From JADLBR01 sp964651705 (GTDB lineage Bacteria; Verrucomicrobiota; Verrucomicrobiia; JADLBR01): DNA of 64,000 nt. The notes beneath the pieces were generated by a model. That model had not been told where the DNA came from, did not search any database, and worked only from the letters and a program-made list of their open reading frames with translations. Numbering within the stretch: the first letter of the stretch is position 1; each line of letters starts with the position of its first letter. The translations under genes were made by a program, and so were the position numbers. The DNA lies in the NCBI GenBank assembly GCA_964651705.1, contig CAZYWZ010000003.1, positions 1-64,000 of the forward strand. Direction: 5' to 3'. Below are positions 9,582 to 18,139 of this stretch, one piece after another.

Positions 9582-12500
9582 TCAACAGTACTTCTGCATC
9601 AAGACCCACAGCCGACGAGCCCTGAGCGCCGTCGAAACGTCCCACGCCGTCTTCATGAGCACAGCCTGCCTCAATAGCCGCGCCGACCTCTCCGATGGAA
9701 CGGCACAGAACATGGCGGCCCGTCCGTTTTCGATCAAGAATCTGTGCCATGGTCGCTCCCCTCGGCCGAACCGGACTCGCCCAAACCCACCATCCCGCTC
9801 CAGATGAATCCTCAAGCCATCCGCTCCCTTGATCGTCAAAATGTACTGTCTCAGCAGCTCTCCCAAAAGGCACAACGCGTCCAAGCACGGGTCGCCTGGG
9901 CCCTCACCATTTGAGGGACTCGCCCCACTTCCCGCTCGCCACACGTAGCTCCTAAGAACAAATCGTCCCTCCCTGAGACATCTCCCGACGCACTCCCGGA
10001 GCTCCCCGGAGTCTGGCATGCCCTTGCGGCCGTCCGGAAGAATCGCCGATTCCCGATAACAACCCACGATCGTCTCGACGTCACGAACCAGTGAGGGCAT
10101 CTTCCGCCGAATACCAACCCAGCATCGCAAGAACTGCAACCGCGCAAACTCCCAGGCGACCTCGCCGTTCTTTCCCCAGAAGATCGCGTCGTACCCCGAC
10201 AGATAGGGCCCAAAACGCTTTAGCATGGCTTCGAACGACTCCCAGTCGCTCTCGCCGCCCTCCTTCGCGTCAGTCCAATCGTAGAGCCTTTCCCCCACGC
10301 TCCTCTCCAGCGTGCGGAACACGAAAAAGTGCCTCACGGCGAACGCCACATACCGCACCATGGTGTCGAAGTCGTCAGGACCGACGCTCCCCGCGCTTCG
10401 TGAGAAACTGGCGAAGTAGTGTATAAAGGCCCCATCGCGATCGGACTGGAAAATGAGGATGTGGCTCAACAGCAGCGCAAATACTTCACTGACATGGCTC
10501 ATCATGACGGGGCCATCTTCGGCGTTCAACCTCCCAGCGCCCTGTCGCCTTCCCTCGCCCAAGGCATGAAAGACGAAATGGCAGGCCTCGTGGAGGTAGT
10601 CGGCGTAATCGGCCACATGAAAGATATGTGCCACATCTGCCTCCAAGTAGCCGAGGCGAGGTGCGCCCTTACTCCCGACCCGCAAGGAATGGGCACGTAC
10701 TCCAGGCGCCGCGCTCAAACACGTCACCGCGCCCAGGGCATCCCTGGCGCCACTTCCCGGCTCACCAAACTTCTCAAGGTAGCGACGCAAGACCCCCATC
10801 CCACACATCATCGGGGCAGACGCGGCGAGCAAGACCTGATTCTGGCCACCCCGGAAATCGATCGCCATATCACAGGTGCTATTCTCCGGCCAAGCCTTCG
10901 CCAGACGATAGGACAGCGCGTTGTGCATCGCCCCAACTTGCCGGCTGATCTCCAACGCAACCTCCCCATCTACCGCGGACGAGCGACGAGCCGCCCCAGG
11001 CGGGCCCCCCAGAGGCTGGAGCCCCTGCCCCAGCAGACCCTTGAGACATGCGAACACATCGTAGAGGTCAAGCACCAGATCAAACAGGAACGGATCCGCA
11101 ACCGCTGTGACAAACGTCTGGAAAAGACACGCGATGCTCCGTGTCAAGGACCTGGGCAGACCGGCCCTTCGTCCATCCGCCAGCAGCTCTGGGATGTCCA
11201 TTCCCCCACCCGCCGGCGAGCCCGGCCCACCGGCCGATCTGAGCAGACCCGCCCTAACCTGGTTCAAGATGTCCGTGAGAGGCATCGAGCTCCGGCCTCC
11301 CTTGGGCTTTCCTGGCGCCTCGCGGAAGAGCCTCGCCGTTATCACCGGCACACACACGATCCGGCCAGCCTCCACAACGTCGCGGCCAGGCCGCTCCACC
11401 TCCTCCGCAATATTTCGCCGGAAAACCTCCTTAACCCGGGCCAAGTTCTCCAAGACCGCGACGATCGGCGTGAGAGGCTCCTCCCCCAGATCTTCAGACG
11501 TCCCGCGCCCAAAGCCGCAGGACGAAGATCCGTCGTCTCGCTCCTCTATGAGAATGTCCCTTGGCCCCATCGAGACCATATGGACCTTTCCTCCAGCAGG
11601 CTTGCGTGCCCCGCAGCCAGCCAGTCTGCCGACGCACTTCGCACGCGCGTCAAGCTCATGCCCGGGCGCAACCTGAACGTCGAGCCAAGAGCGAATGTAC
11701 CCGTTGCAGTTTTCCTTCTCCCCTCCAAAGGCGACGTGCGGCGAGACCAAGAGCGCCGAGCGCGTCGATCGGAACACATGCCTCGCGCACAGGGCCGACG
11801 TGCCCGGCCGACCCCGCCGCTCCCGCCCGTTCAAGACGAAATCGTGAACAGGACTGCGCGCCCGATCCCCAAGCAGGGCCTCGAAATCCGGGTCTATCTT
11901 GAACAGGTCCCTGTATCGCAGCGCGCGAAGTGAGAAGACGACCTGCGTGGCCACGGAGAAATTTCGGCAGAAGATCAGCGCCCCGATCTCCTCGGGTCGC
12001 TGCAGATCCATCAGGGCTATTTTGACAAACTCTAGATCTTCGGCGCAGAACAGTTCGTCCCTGCGGCCCGCGGCCTGGCGGTCTCGCAACGAATGGATGA
12101 CCTCCTTAATTCGCGCGGCGGTTGCCCGAAACACCGACTGCTGGCAGGCAAGACCGTGACCGATTGCACTGAGCCCGGCGAGGCGGAAGCGCGCGGCAAC
12201 CAGAAATGGCATTTCCCGCTGAAAGCCATGAATGAACGGAAAACCCCGTTTGGAAACCCGCCGACCCACTCCCCCGCCGCCGCGGGTCCCGCCCGGCCCC
12301 AATTTCTCGTCAAGCAGCTCGTCCAATCTGCAGAGAATGCTCCGGTCGCCAACATCCGCGAAACTGTCCGGATCAACCCCGTAACCCAAGCCCACATCTT
12401 CCATTCTCGCTGCCGCGTGAATCGCCAGATCCTGGGCGCTCTCGTGGTCGTCCACGAGCACCAGAGCGCATTCGTCGCCCGCGCCAGACAGCGGCAGGTA

Positions 12501-12746
12501 TGATACCGGGTTATAGTAATACCCCTGCAGGCGGTCCGTCGGCCTAACGCCGTTGGCCCGGCAAAACGCCCGATAGTGCCTATCGATTCCGGTCCCATAC
12601 TCCAAGCACACTCGCCGAAACCGCAGCAGGTTGTCGACCATCAGAGATGTCGAACTCTTGGCCAAACGCCTCGTCCACTCGGCGTCCATTGACACCGTCA
12701 TGCAAATGTGTCGACACAGCGCGATCCGAGAAATCATGATTTGCAC
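9582..12746 (-). CDS. 1054-residue protein of unknown function with HEACH metallopeptidase-like motif
   Basis: I do not recognise the family. The clearest feature is HEACH at residues 719-723 within a helix (YADYLHEACHFVFHALGEG). About 30 residues later a second helix (MMSHVSEVFALLLSH) could supply a glutamate as third zinc ligand, as in gluzincins; this assignment is inference. The N-terminal 450 residues are rich in charged helices with no signal peptide and no clear membrane segment, so a cytosolic protein. Start is uncertain: GTG at 12746 with GGGAG upstream, or ATG at 12737. It is the last gene of the cassette led by the KAP NTPase, 200 bp after the 190-residue gene. Confidence 0.6.
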   Translation of the reverse strand: MQIMISRIALCRHICMTVSMDAEWTRRLAKSSTSLMVDNLLRFRRVCLEYGTGIDRHYRAFCRANGVRPTDRLQGYYYNPVSYLPLSGAGDECALVLVDDHESAQDLAIHAAARMEDVGLGYGVDPDSFADVGDRSILCRLDELLDEKLGPGGTRGGGGVGRRVSKRGFPFIHGFQREMPFLVAARFRLAGLSAIGHGLACQQSVFRATAARIKEVIHSLRDRQAAGRRDELFCAEDLEFVKIALMDLQRPEEIGALIFCRNFSVATQVVFSLRALRYRDLFKIDPDFEALLGDRARSPVHDFVLNGRERRGRPGTSALCARHVFRSTRSALLVSPHVAFGGEKENCNGYIRSWLDVQVAPGHELDARAKCVGRLAGCGARKPAGGKVHMVSMGPRDILIEERDDGSSSCGFGRGTSEDLGEEPLTPIVAVLENLARVKEVFRRNIAEEVERPGRDVVEAGRIVCVPVITARLFREAPGKPKGGRSSMPLTDILNQVRAGLLRSAGGPGSPAGGGMDIPELLADGRRAGLPRSLTRSIACLFQTFVTAVADPFLFDLVLDLYDVFACLKGLLGQGLQPLGGPPGAARRSSAVDGEVALEISRQVGAMHNALSYRLAKAWPENSTCDMAIDFRGGQNQVLLAASAPMMCGMGVLRRYLEKFGEPGSGARDALGAVTCLSAAPGVRAHSLRVGSKGAPRLGYLEADVAHIFHVADYADYLHEACHFVFHALGEGRRQGAGRLNAEDGPVMMSHVSEVFALLLSHILIFQSDRDGAFIHYFASFSRSAGSVGPDDFDTMVRYVAFAVRHFFVFRTLERSVGERLYDWTDAKEGGESDWESFEAMLKRFGPYLSGYDAIFWGKNGEVAWEFARLQFLRCWVGIRRKMPSLVRDVETIVGCYRESAILPDGRKGMPDSGELRECVGRCLREGRFVLRSYVWRAGSGASPSNGEGPGDPCLDALCLLGELLRQYILTIKGADGLRIHLERDGGFGRVRFGRGERPWHRFLIENGRAAMFCAVPSERSARLLRQAVLMKTAWDVSTALRARRLWVLMQKYC

Positions 12747-12945
12747 CCCGTGCTCCCGCCCGCCCCGTTGGCTTCAAGTGAAGGGCTCAAGGCCGGTTGC
12801 TCATGCTCGCCCCCCCTGGTCACGTGCGTCGTCGAACGAACCGCGAGTGTAACGCTCCCTGTGCCCGCCCTCATCACGAGCAGCCCCAGTCGCGCGCTCC
12901 CGCCAGAGTCAGTCATCGGACCCGCTGCCGCCTCGAAAGCCCCGT

Positions 12946-13518
12946 TTAGGAGACCCAATGCCTCCTGGCGAGTGCCACATGTATGGCGGACAACGCGTCC
13001 CTGCAGATGAACCCCACGCCGAGGTCGCCGTGCAGCTTATCGGACGGCATGTCCGCCGCCTCCGAGGGTGCTAGGCGGGCCAACGACCGCGCCATCCCTT
13101 CCACGATCTCGGCCCGCTCTGCTCCGCGCGAATCACGCCACCAATCGACAGCCCCATCGCGACTGTCGAGAATCGGGACAGAGAACGTTGGCACCACCGC
13201 CGAGATCGAAGCCAGCTCCCCCCTCATCGCTTCAGTCCTATGCATCACAAATTGGTGGCACGCCGCCCTTTCCATCGGGGGTCTAGCCATTGAGGCGGCC
13301 AGGAGGGCATCGCAGGCAGACCCAAACTTCCTCGCTATTTCCTCGATTTGCGACGCGAATTCACTCGACCCGGACTGGTCGGCGCCAGCGAGCCCGCTGG
13401 CCCAAATTTCCTTCAAATGACGAATTGTGCCCTCGCATTCCCTTTCCACCTCAATGAAGCGCAGCCAGGCCGCCTTGAGTGACTGCGGCTTATCCGTCGT
13501 ACGTCGCATCCTCTTCAT
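12946..13518 (-). CDS. Unknown 190-residue cytosolic protein of the KAP cassette
   Basis: No recognised domain. The protein starts with a basic stretch (MKRMRRTTDKPQ), is mostly helical and has no signal peptide or membrane segment. Visible landmarks are a Trp-rich segment (DGAVDWWRDSRGAERAEIV) and a C-terminal helix (DALSAIHVALARRH). It begins 29 bp inside the preceding 278-residue gene, in another frame, which implies translational coupling and co-expression with the KAP NTPase. Function unknown; a subunit or adaptor role is suggested only by context. Confidence 0.5.
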   Translation of the reverse strand: MKRMRRTTDKPQSLKAAWLRFIEVERECEGTIRHLKEIWASGLAGADQSGSSEFASQIEEIARKFGSACDALLAASMARPPMERAACHQFVMHRTEAMRGELASISAVVPTFSVPILDSRDGAVDWWRDSRGAERAEIVEGMARSLARLAPSEAADMPSDKLHGDLGVGFICRDALSAIHVALARRHWVS

Positions 13519-14326
13519 CTTCTCTCCACGTTAGCGTATCATTCAAATACCCCGCGGTCCACAGTTTCGAGCCCGCAATTACCCGCGACACCGCGGACTT
13601 CAATTCCAGCCGGAAAGACCGTGCCGACTCGCCCGCGCACGAACCGATCCTCTCCTGAACCCGCGCGGGCTCTCGATAGAGTTGGGCGATATGCTTGCCG
13701 ATATTCCGATTGAAATCTGTAAGTGCTTTGAGTCCGTTCGCTAGAGCGGTCGCGATTTCCGCTATCGCATCTCGGTCTGCGGCTACAGGCTTTACAAGGT
13801 TGAGGTCCTCGAGCAAGGAACGCAGTGGCCGCGCCTCCAGCCGCTCCCCCTTAGGATGATTCCCGTGTGGCGGCTGGCGACTGCCACTCCCCTCATCACC
13901 ACACCCAACCCGCCGCAGAAAATCCTCCACAAACTGTGTCAGCTCTTCTGCGTTGCTGCTGGTCCGGTCTGCGAACCATGAGCGCTGCCTCACTATTGCC
14001 TCCGCCGCGTCAATGGCCTGGACTCCCCTCCCCGCAAGCTCCGCGATGCGGTCCGCCGTGTCGCCCGCCCACACAATCTCCGTGCACCGCTTAGCCGGCC
14101 CCGCGTAGGTTAGAATGTCATTGACGCTCTTTTTCAGAATCGCCCAAGCGTCCTGAAGTTCCCTCAGTGCCGAGAGGGCACGGCTGGTGGAGTGCAGATG
14201 TGCCGCAAGGTCCATCCCCGGGCATGACGCGTCCTCCGGATGATCCGCTTCCCTGCACACCTGCATATCCCCGCGCGACGTTCGGGGCTTGAGGCCAAAT
14301 GCTTCCGCGGCTAGGCACCGGCTCAT
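13490..14326 (-). CDS. Unknown 278-residue helical protein of the KAP cassette
   Basis: No recognised domain. Composition is helical and charged throughout, with heptad-like segments (LHSTSRALSALRELQDAWAI; DAIAEIATALANGLKALTDF) and a stretch with several cysteines. There is no signal peptide or membrane helix. Its ATG overlaps the KAP gene's stop by 4 nt (ATGA), and its own 3' end overlaps the next gene by 29 nt, so the three proteins are very probably made together. A partner of the NTPase is the simplest reading. Confidence 0.5.
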   Translation of the reverse strand: MSRCLAAEAFGLKPRTSRGDMQVCREADHPEDASCPGMDLAAHLHSTSRALSALRELQDAWAILKKSVNDILTYAGPAKRCTEIVWAGDTADRIAELAGRGVQAIDAAEAIVRQRSWFADRTSSNAEELTQFVEDFLRRVGCGDEGSGSRQPPHGNHPKGERLEARPLRSLLEDLNLVKPVAADRDAIAEIATALANGLKALTDFNRNIGKHIAQLYREPARVQERIGSCAGESARSFRLELKSAVSRVIAGSKLWTAGYLNDTLTWREDEEDATYDG

Positions 14327-15669
14327 GTGGCCCGCTTCTCGTTTAACGCCGAAAGCAGATCGACCTCTAAACCGAGACGCATCAGCACCCAGCGTATCGC
14401 CGCCGCATCCCGCTCCGTCGTGACCGCGCGCCAGAGGGCGCGCACCGACGCGTCCCTCGCAACTGCGCGCGCCTCGAGTGTTTCGCGATACTTTAAGACC
14501 AACTCGGGAGCGTCAGCCGGCCTATCCGCCGCCATCACACCCTCAAAAACTCCTTGGAGACTACCCTCAGCTTCCCGAAGAATGCCGAACAGCAGCGGCC
14601 AGCGGGTCTTCATTATCGACAACAGGACGATGAGATCTAGATCAACGTCGTCGTTGATCGCGCACAGCGTCTGCGCGTTGTTCAAAATCCGCTTCAGCTG
14701 TCGGACGCTTGACGGCAGGAACTGCGAATGTTTCGCCACCTCCGTCACCAGATCGGCAGCTAGGCGGGCCCCCTCTACAGGCACCCCGACGCCATAAAGC
14801 ACCTCCTTCAGAGTCTCCTCCGTCATGGGTGATTCGGGCGCGGGGAGAACGAATGTCAGGTTGAATAACTTTTCAAAATACTCGGTCGCGGCGACCGCGA
14901 TCCTCTTTTGATACTTCGATGCGACTTGCGCGTTCAGGACCCGCGGGTCCAGAGCGAAAACCCATGTCCAACCCGGGATGTCCGTGAGCGACTTGATCAT
15001 CTCCAGCATCTGGAAGGCATCGGCCGGCTCGCACCGATCAAGGTCGTCGACGAAGACGACGAGCCGACGCTCCGATGGCCCAGGCTGCTGTCGCCCGATC
15101 TCATCTGGCCGGGGCGCGGCGAGGGTGAGGCCCCTGAGGTGGTCCGGAATGTCGTGGAATCCCGAGGCCGCCTTGGCAAGAGTGGACTCCCTCTCCTCTT
15201 GAAGGCTCGCTTCTCGGCTCAGAACCTTGTCAAAGTCGAGTTCGCCAAAACCCAAATTGAGCGTCACCCCCGCGACAAAACTGCGCAGCGCATCCATTGC
15301 CACTCGCTTGCGCTCTGGCGAGCCCGCGAGCGTCTCGTCGCGCGCCACCATCCCTAAGAACGCGAGGAAGAGATTGCTGCCTTTCGCGTACCGCCAAGCG
15401 TCAAACCACAAGCAGTGGACCGGCCCTTCTTTATCCGAGACATCCGCGCGACATCCCCTTTCGTCGAGCGTGCGCCGAATGGAGCGGAGCAATGTCGTCT
15501 TTCCACTTCCGTATCCGCCAAAGATACCAACAGAGAACGGCCGGAACCCCGCACTCAGGATCCTGCCAGCGAGGGCATTGCTGTAATCCCCAAACCGGAA
15601 AGCAGGTTTCAACGCGGGCTCGTCGGAGAAACAGATTCCCCTGCTTGGGACTGGTGCCTCGGCGGCCAT
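14323..15669 (-). CDS. KAP-family P-loop NTPase
   Basis: 448 residues. Walker A is GGYGSGKTT at 51-59; the KAP hallmark WFDAWRY is at 88-94; Walker B is VVFVDDLDRC at 204-213; a further conserved strand reads WTWVFALDPRVLNAQVASKY. The family (KAP, Pfam PF07693) includes Kidins220 and PifA. Many members have membrane helices inserted in the ATPase domain; here none is visible, so this is a soluble form. It is the first gene of a four-gene minus-strand cassette coupled by overlaps. No RBS precedes the ATG, but a TATTAT hexamer ends 10 nt before it. KAP ATPases are frequent in mobile and conflict loci; role here is inferred. Confidence 0.85.
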   Translation of the reverse strand: MAAEAPVPSRGICFSDEPALKPAFRFGDYSNALAGRILSAGFRPFSVGIFGGYGSGKTTLLRSIRRTLDERGCRADVSDKEGPVHCLWFDAWRYAKGSNLFLAFLGMVARDETLAGSPERKRVAMDALRSFVAGVTLNLGFGELDFDKVLSREASLQEERESTLAKAASGFHDIPDHLRGLTLAAPRPDEIGRQQPGPSERRLVVFVDDLDRCEPADAFQMLEMIKSLTDIPGWTWVFALDPRVLNAQVASKYQKRIAVAATEYFEKLFNLTFVLPAPESPMTEETLKEVLYGVGVPVEGARLAADLVTEVAKHSQFLPSSVRQLKRILNNAQTLCAINDDVDLDLIVLLSIMKTRWPLLFGILREAEGSLQGVFEGVMAADRPADAPELVLKYRETLEARAVARDASVRALWRAVTTERDAAAIRWVLMRLGLEVDLLSALNEKRAT

Positions 15670-15700
15670 GTCGCTATTGATAATAGAGTTACGAATTCAC
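15670..15700 (-). promoter_or_regulatory. Probable promoter of the KAP cassette, short-leader or leaderless
   Basis: On the minus strand TATTAT occupies 15680-15685, 10 nt before the KAP ATG at 15669. A transcript starting about 7 nt downstream of this -10 box would carry almost no 5' leader, in keeping with the absence of a Shine-Dalgarno sequence. No good -35 hexamer is seen at 17 bp. The surrounding 200-bp gap (15670-15868) holds no other gene I can support. Confidence 0.4.
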
Positions 15701-15868
15701 CCGGCCACGTTCATCCGAGGAAGGTTGCGAATATATTCCCGGCCCGGCCTTCGGCAAGAAAAATGCCACCGATGCCATCAGGCCCCAACGCCTTGCTCTT
15801 ACGGTTCCGACAAAGATCATAGGATCATCCCGCAGACACAATCGCGCAGCAAGGACCGTTAATACCCC

Positions 15869-16318
15869 CTATCCCCGGCGTTGAGGGCCCAACGCCTGAT
15901 CCCCCAAGTCCTTCGCCACGGCCAGGGGGTTCTTGCTCCTGGGGACGACCGTGCAAATATAGTGCGCCTCAACTTCTTTGCTCCGCCAAGCCCCCAGAAC
16001 AAGAATGCAGTCTGTCCCCTCTGAGAACAGCACCAGATCCTTCGGCCAAATGAATGATGTGACACAGAAGGTGAATCGGTGGCCTTTGTATTTCTGGTCT
16101 CCGAGGATCACGTCGTGAACGGAAAAACCGATGTCGATTTCGGGATGATAGGGGTTTTTCGGGTCCGTGCGGATCGCTTCAATGGTTCCGGCGACAATGA
16201 GCTTCTGCTCATGGGCCGGCCAGATTGCATGGTGCAGCTCTCGATTCAGATTCACGATGTCCGCATATGCGGGCCCAACAACGAGGACGACGCTTAGGAG
16301 CGGTGCGATGGATCTCAT
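15869..16318 (-). CDS. Small exported protein, unknown function
   Basis: 149 residues with a cleavable signal peptide (MRSIAPLLSVVLVVGPAYA). The mature part shows alternating beta-strand character (KLIVAGTIEAI, IDIGFSVHDVILG, HRFTFCVTSFIW, DCILVLGAW), suggesting a small beta-barrel domain, and three cysteines. It overlaps the upstream membrane-protein gene by 4 nt (ATGA) and is the last gene of a four-gene operon. Periplasmic or secreted; no family recognised. Confidence 0.55.
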   Translation of the reverse strand: MRSIAPLLSVVLVVGPAYADIVNLNRELHHAIWPAHEQKLIVAGTIEAIRTDPKNPYHPEIDIGFSVHDVILGDQKYKGHRFTFCVTSFIWPKDLVLFSEGTDCILVLGAWRSKEVEAHYICTVVPRSKNPLAVAKDLGDQALGPQRRG

Positions 16319-16824
16319 GTGATTCCTGAAATCGCGGACAGGTAGTAGGGGGTTGGTCTGAACACCGATGGGGCGAGGGTTGAATACTGCAGCCGGTTAA
16401 GGCGGGCCTCCCCCCGCTTTGCGTCTGCCGCCCCGCGCATGCGCGTGGACCCCGTCACCATTTGATATTGAACAAGGGACATGAACACCATCGCCGGGAC
16501 CAGCAGGAAGGCCCGATAGAAAGTCGACCGATTGGATGGATCGATGAGGAAGCGGCGCGAGTGTCCCGCGAACCAAAGAACGGTCGCGGGAATCATCCCA
16601 GAGGCAAACAAGAACGTGCAGGCAAAGGCGCCCTGCGACGCGGTCTCCCGATGGCCGAACAGAGTCGTGGCACGAAATGCCAGGAAGTACGCGATTTCCA
16701 CTCCCACGAACAGGGACAGTGTCGGAAGTGGCTTCAGCCTTCCGCGCGCGAGGAGGAGAACGAGGCCTATCCGCACGGCCGCAAACAGGACCCAAATCAG
16801 CGCGAGGCGGATCGACGGGCTCAT
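16315..16824 (-). CDS. Four-helix integral membrane protein, unknown function
   Basis: 169 residues when started at ATG 16824, which overlaps the upstream stop by 4 nt and has GGAGG in front; a longer frame to 16989 lacks these features. Hydrophobic helices lie at about residues 5-25 (LALIWVLFAAVRIGLVLLLA), 33-52, 68-90 and 104-122. The C-terminal 45 residues are polar. No motif suggests transport or catalysis. Coupled on both sides to small envelope genes, so it probably forms an inner-membrane part of the same unit. Confidence 0.55.
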   Translation of the reverse strand: MSPSIRLALIWVLFAAVRIGLVLLLARGRLKPLPTLSLFVGVEIAYFLAFRATTLFGHRETASQGAFACTFLFASGMIPATVLWFAGHSRRFLIDPSNRSTFYRAFLLVPAMVFMSLVQYQMVTGSTRMRGAADAKRGEARLNRLQYSTLAPSVFRPTPYYLSAISGIT

Positions 16825-17225
16825 TTCCCCTCCGGCACGGCCAGGCATAGCTTTCGTACGGGGCGCTCGGCAAGCGGCGGCCCATCGCCTCCTTCCACAA
16901 CCGAGACCGTTACCTCGCGACCCCGATTGCGGTGCAATTCCCGATAGAGCCCCGTGATGTCCGTTCCCACCACGATGTCGCCATCGCAAAACCCCGCGCG
17001 ATCAAAGGCGCCGCCTGGCGCCACCGACTCGATCGTAAAGACCTCCTGTTCTCGGTCGCCGCATCGCACGTACGGGGAACCGTGGGTGAAGCCCAGCTCG
17101 CTGTTAAGGCCCGCGCCGATGAAATCCTGATAAAATAGGTGCCGCGCGCAGATCACCGCAACCGCCAGCAGCAGAACGCCGATGGCGCCCAAAACGACGG
17201 TCGCCTGCCTGGCGATTCCCCGCAT
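16821..17225 (-). CDS. Membrane-anchored single-PDZ-domain protein
   Basis: 134 residues from ATG 17225, which has GAGGAG upstream; a TTG at 17282 is in frame but less convincing. One N-terminal membrane helix (VVLGAIGVLLLAVAVICARH) is followed by a periplasmic PDZ domain recognised from FTIESVAPGGAFDRAGFCDG and the strand EVTVSVV. In this fold, the loop before APGG contacts peptide C-termini. No protease domain is attached, so it is likely a scaffold or substrate-recognition factor. It shares a 4-nt overlap with the downstream membrane-protein gene. Confidence 0.6.
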   Translation of the reverse strand: MRGIARQATVVLGAIGVLLLAVAVICARHLFYQDFIGAGLNSELGFTHGSPYVRCGDREQEVFTIESVAPGGAFDRAGFCDGDIVVGTDITGLYRELHRNRGREVTVSVVEGGDGPPLAERPVRKLCLAVPEGK

Positions 17226-17326
17226 GAGCTCCTCGCGGTCCACGTCAGCAACCCTCCCGACCGCCCGCGGACGGCAAGGCAACCGGTCCCGAATCCTCGA
17301 GGCACGCCCAGATCATCTTGCTCCTA

Positions 17327-18040
17327 TCACGGCGCCGTCCACAGGCGCCGCTCAAGTTTCTCGAATTCCTCCTCGCTCATGAGGGGATCCTCGGCCAGGG
17401 GCGCCGCCGTTTCCCGGACGACCCTCTTGATCTCTTCCACGGGAACTTCCCTCCGCCGTGGCGCGGAGCCGCCATCGATCACCGTCAGCGTACCGCCATC
17501 GATTCCCCTTGCCCAGTTCGGATAGAGGAACGATTGGTTCAATTCGTGCCGCCGTCCCTCGCGAAAGCCGATGATATAGCGGCCCCCGCGCAACGACATG
17601 AGCCACATCCGCACCGTCCAGGTCCGACGCGTCCCGGGGCCGGCGCACTCTCGCCGAAAGGACAGATCAACACAGGCCGGCTGCGCCCCGGGGCCTCGCT
17701 GCGCCATGCAGGGGATGTCGGTTCCGGACATGAGCGCCCGCTCGAGGCTCCTGAATGGATCAAATCGGTTGTCCGTCAGACACTCGACGCCTCGCAAGGT
17801 GCCGCCACAGCCACCCACGCGGAGTTCCACTATTGCCGAGCAGGTCAGGTTCGAGAAAGGCCCAAGGCCAAGTGAGTCGCGGTCGAGGCGGTCCGTGGCC
17901 TCATCCAGTTTCGCCATCTCGCCCTCAGCCGCCCGGATTGGGAGCCCCCCGGGCCTTTCGGTGGACGTGTTCGCGATCGAGCCGCCGGATGCCAAGACGA
18001 TGGCGATGGTCATCGCCGTCCAACACACGCGCGCGCGCAT
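17327..18040 (-). CDS. Exported cysteine-containing protein, unknown function
   Basis: 237 residues from ATG 18040, which is preceded by GGGGAGAGAGG. Residues 1-25 form a signal peptide (ARVCWTAMTIAIVLASGGSIA). The mature domain contains at least six cysteines (for example LTCSAIVELRVGGCGGTLRG, PCMAQ, ACVDLSFRRECAG), compatible with disulfides in the periplasm, and strands such as TWTVRMWLMSLRGGRYIIGF. The C-terminus is acidic and helical. It heads the operon that includes the PDZ and membrane proteins. No family recognised. Confidence 0.5.
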   Translation of the reverse strand: MRARVCWTAMTIAIVLASGGSIANTSTERPGGLPIRAAEGEMAKLDEATDRLDRDSLGLGPFSNLTCSAIVELRVGGCGGTLRGVECLTDNRFDPFRSLERALMSGTDIPCMAQRGPGAQPACVDLSFRRECAGPGTRRTWTVRMWLMSLRGGRYIIGFREGRRHELNQSFLYPNWARGIDGGTLTVIDGGSAPRRREVPVEEIKRVVRETAAPLAEDPLMSEEEFEKLERRLWTAP

Positions 18041-18139
18041 CGCCCTCTCTCCCCAGATTCCCCGGTCGCGCACGTGAGTGTCGCGACCGGGCCTGAGATA
18101 ACACTGGACGGGCGGGCGGCGCCGGTCAAGGGGCCGCAC

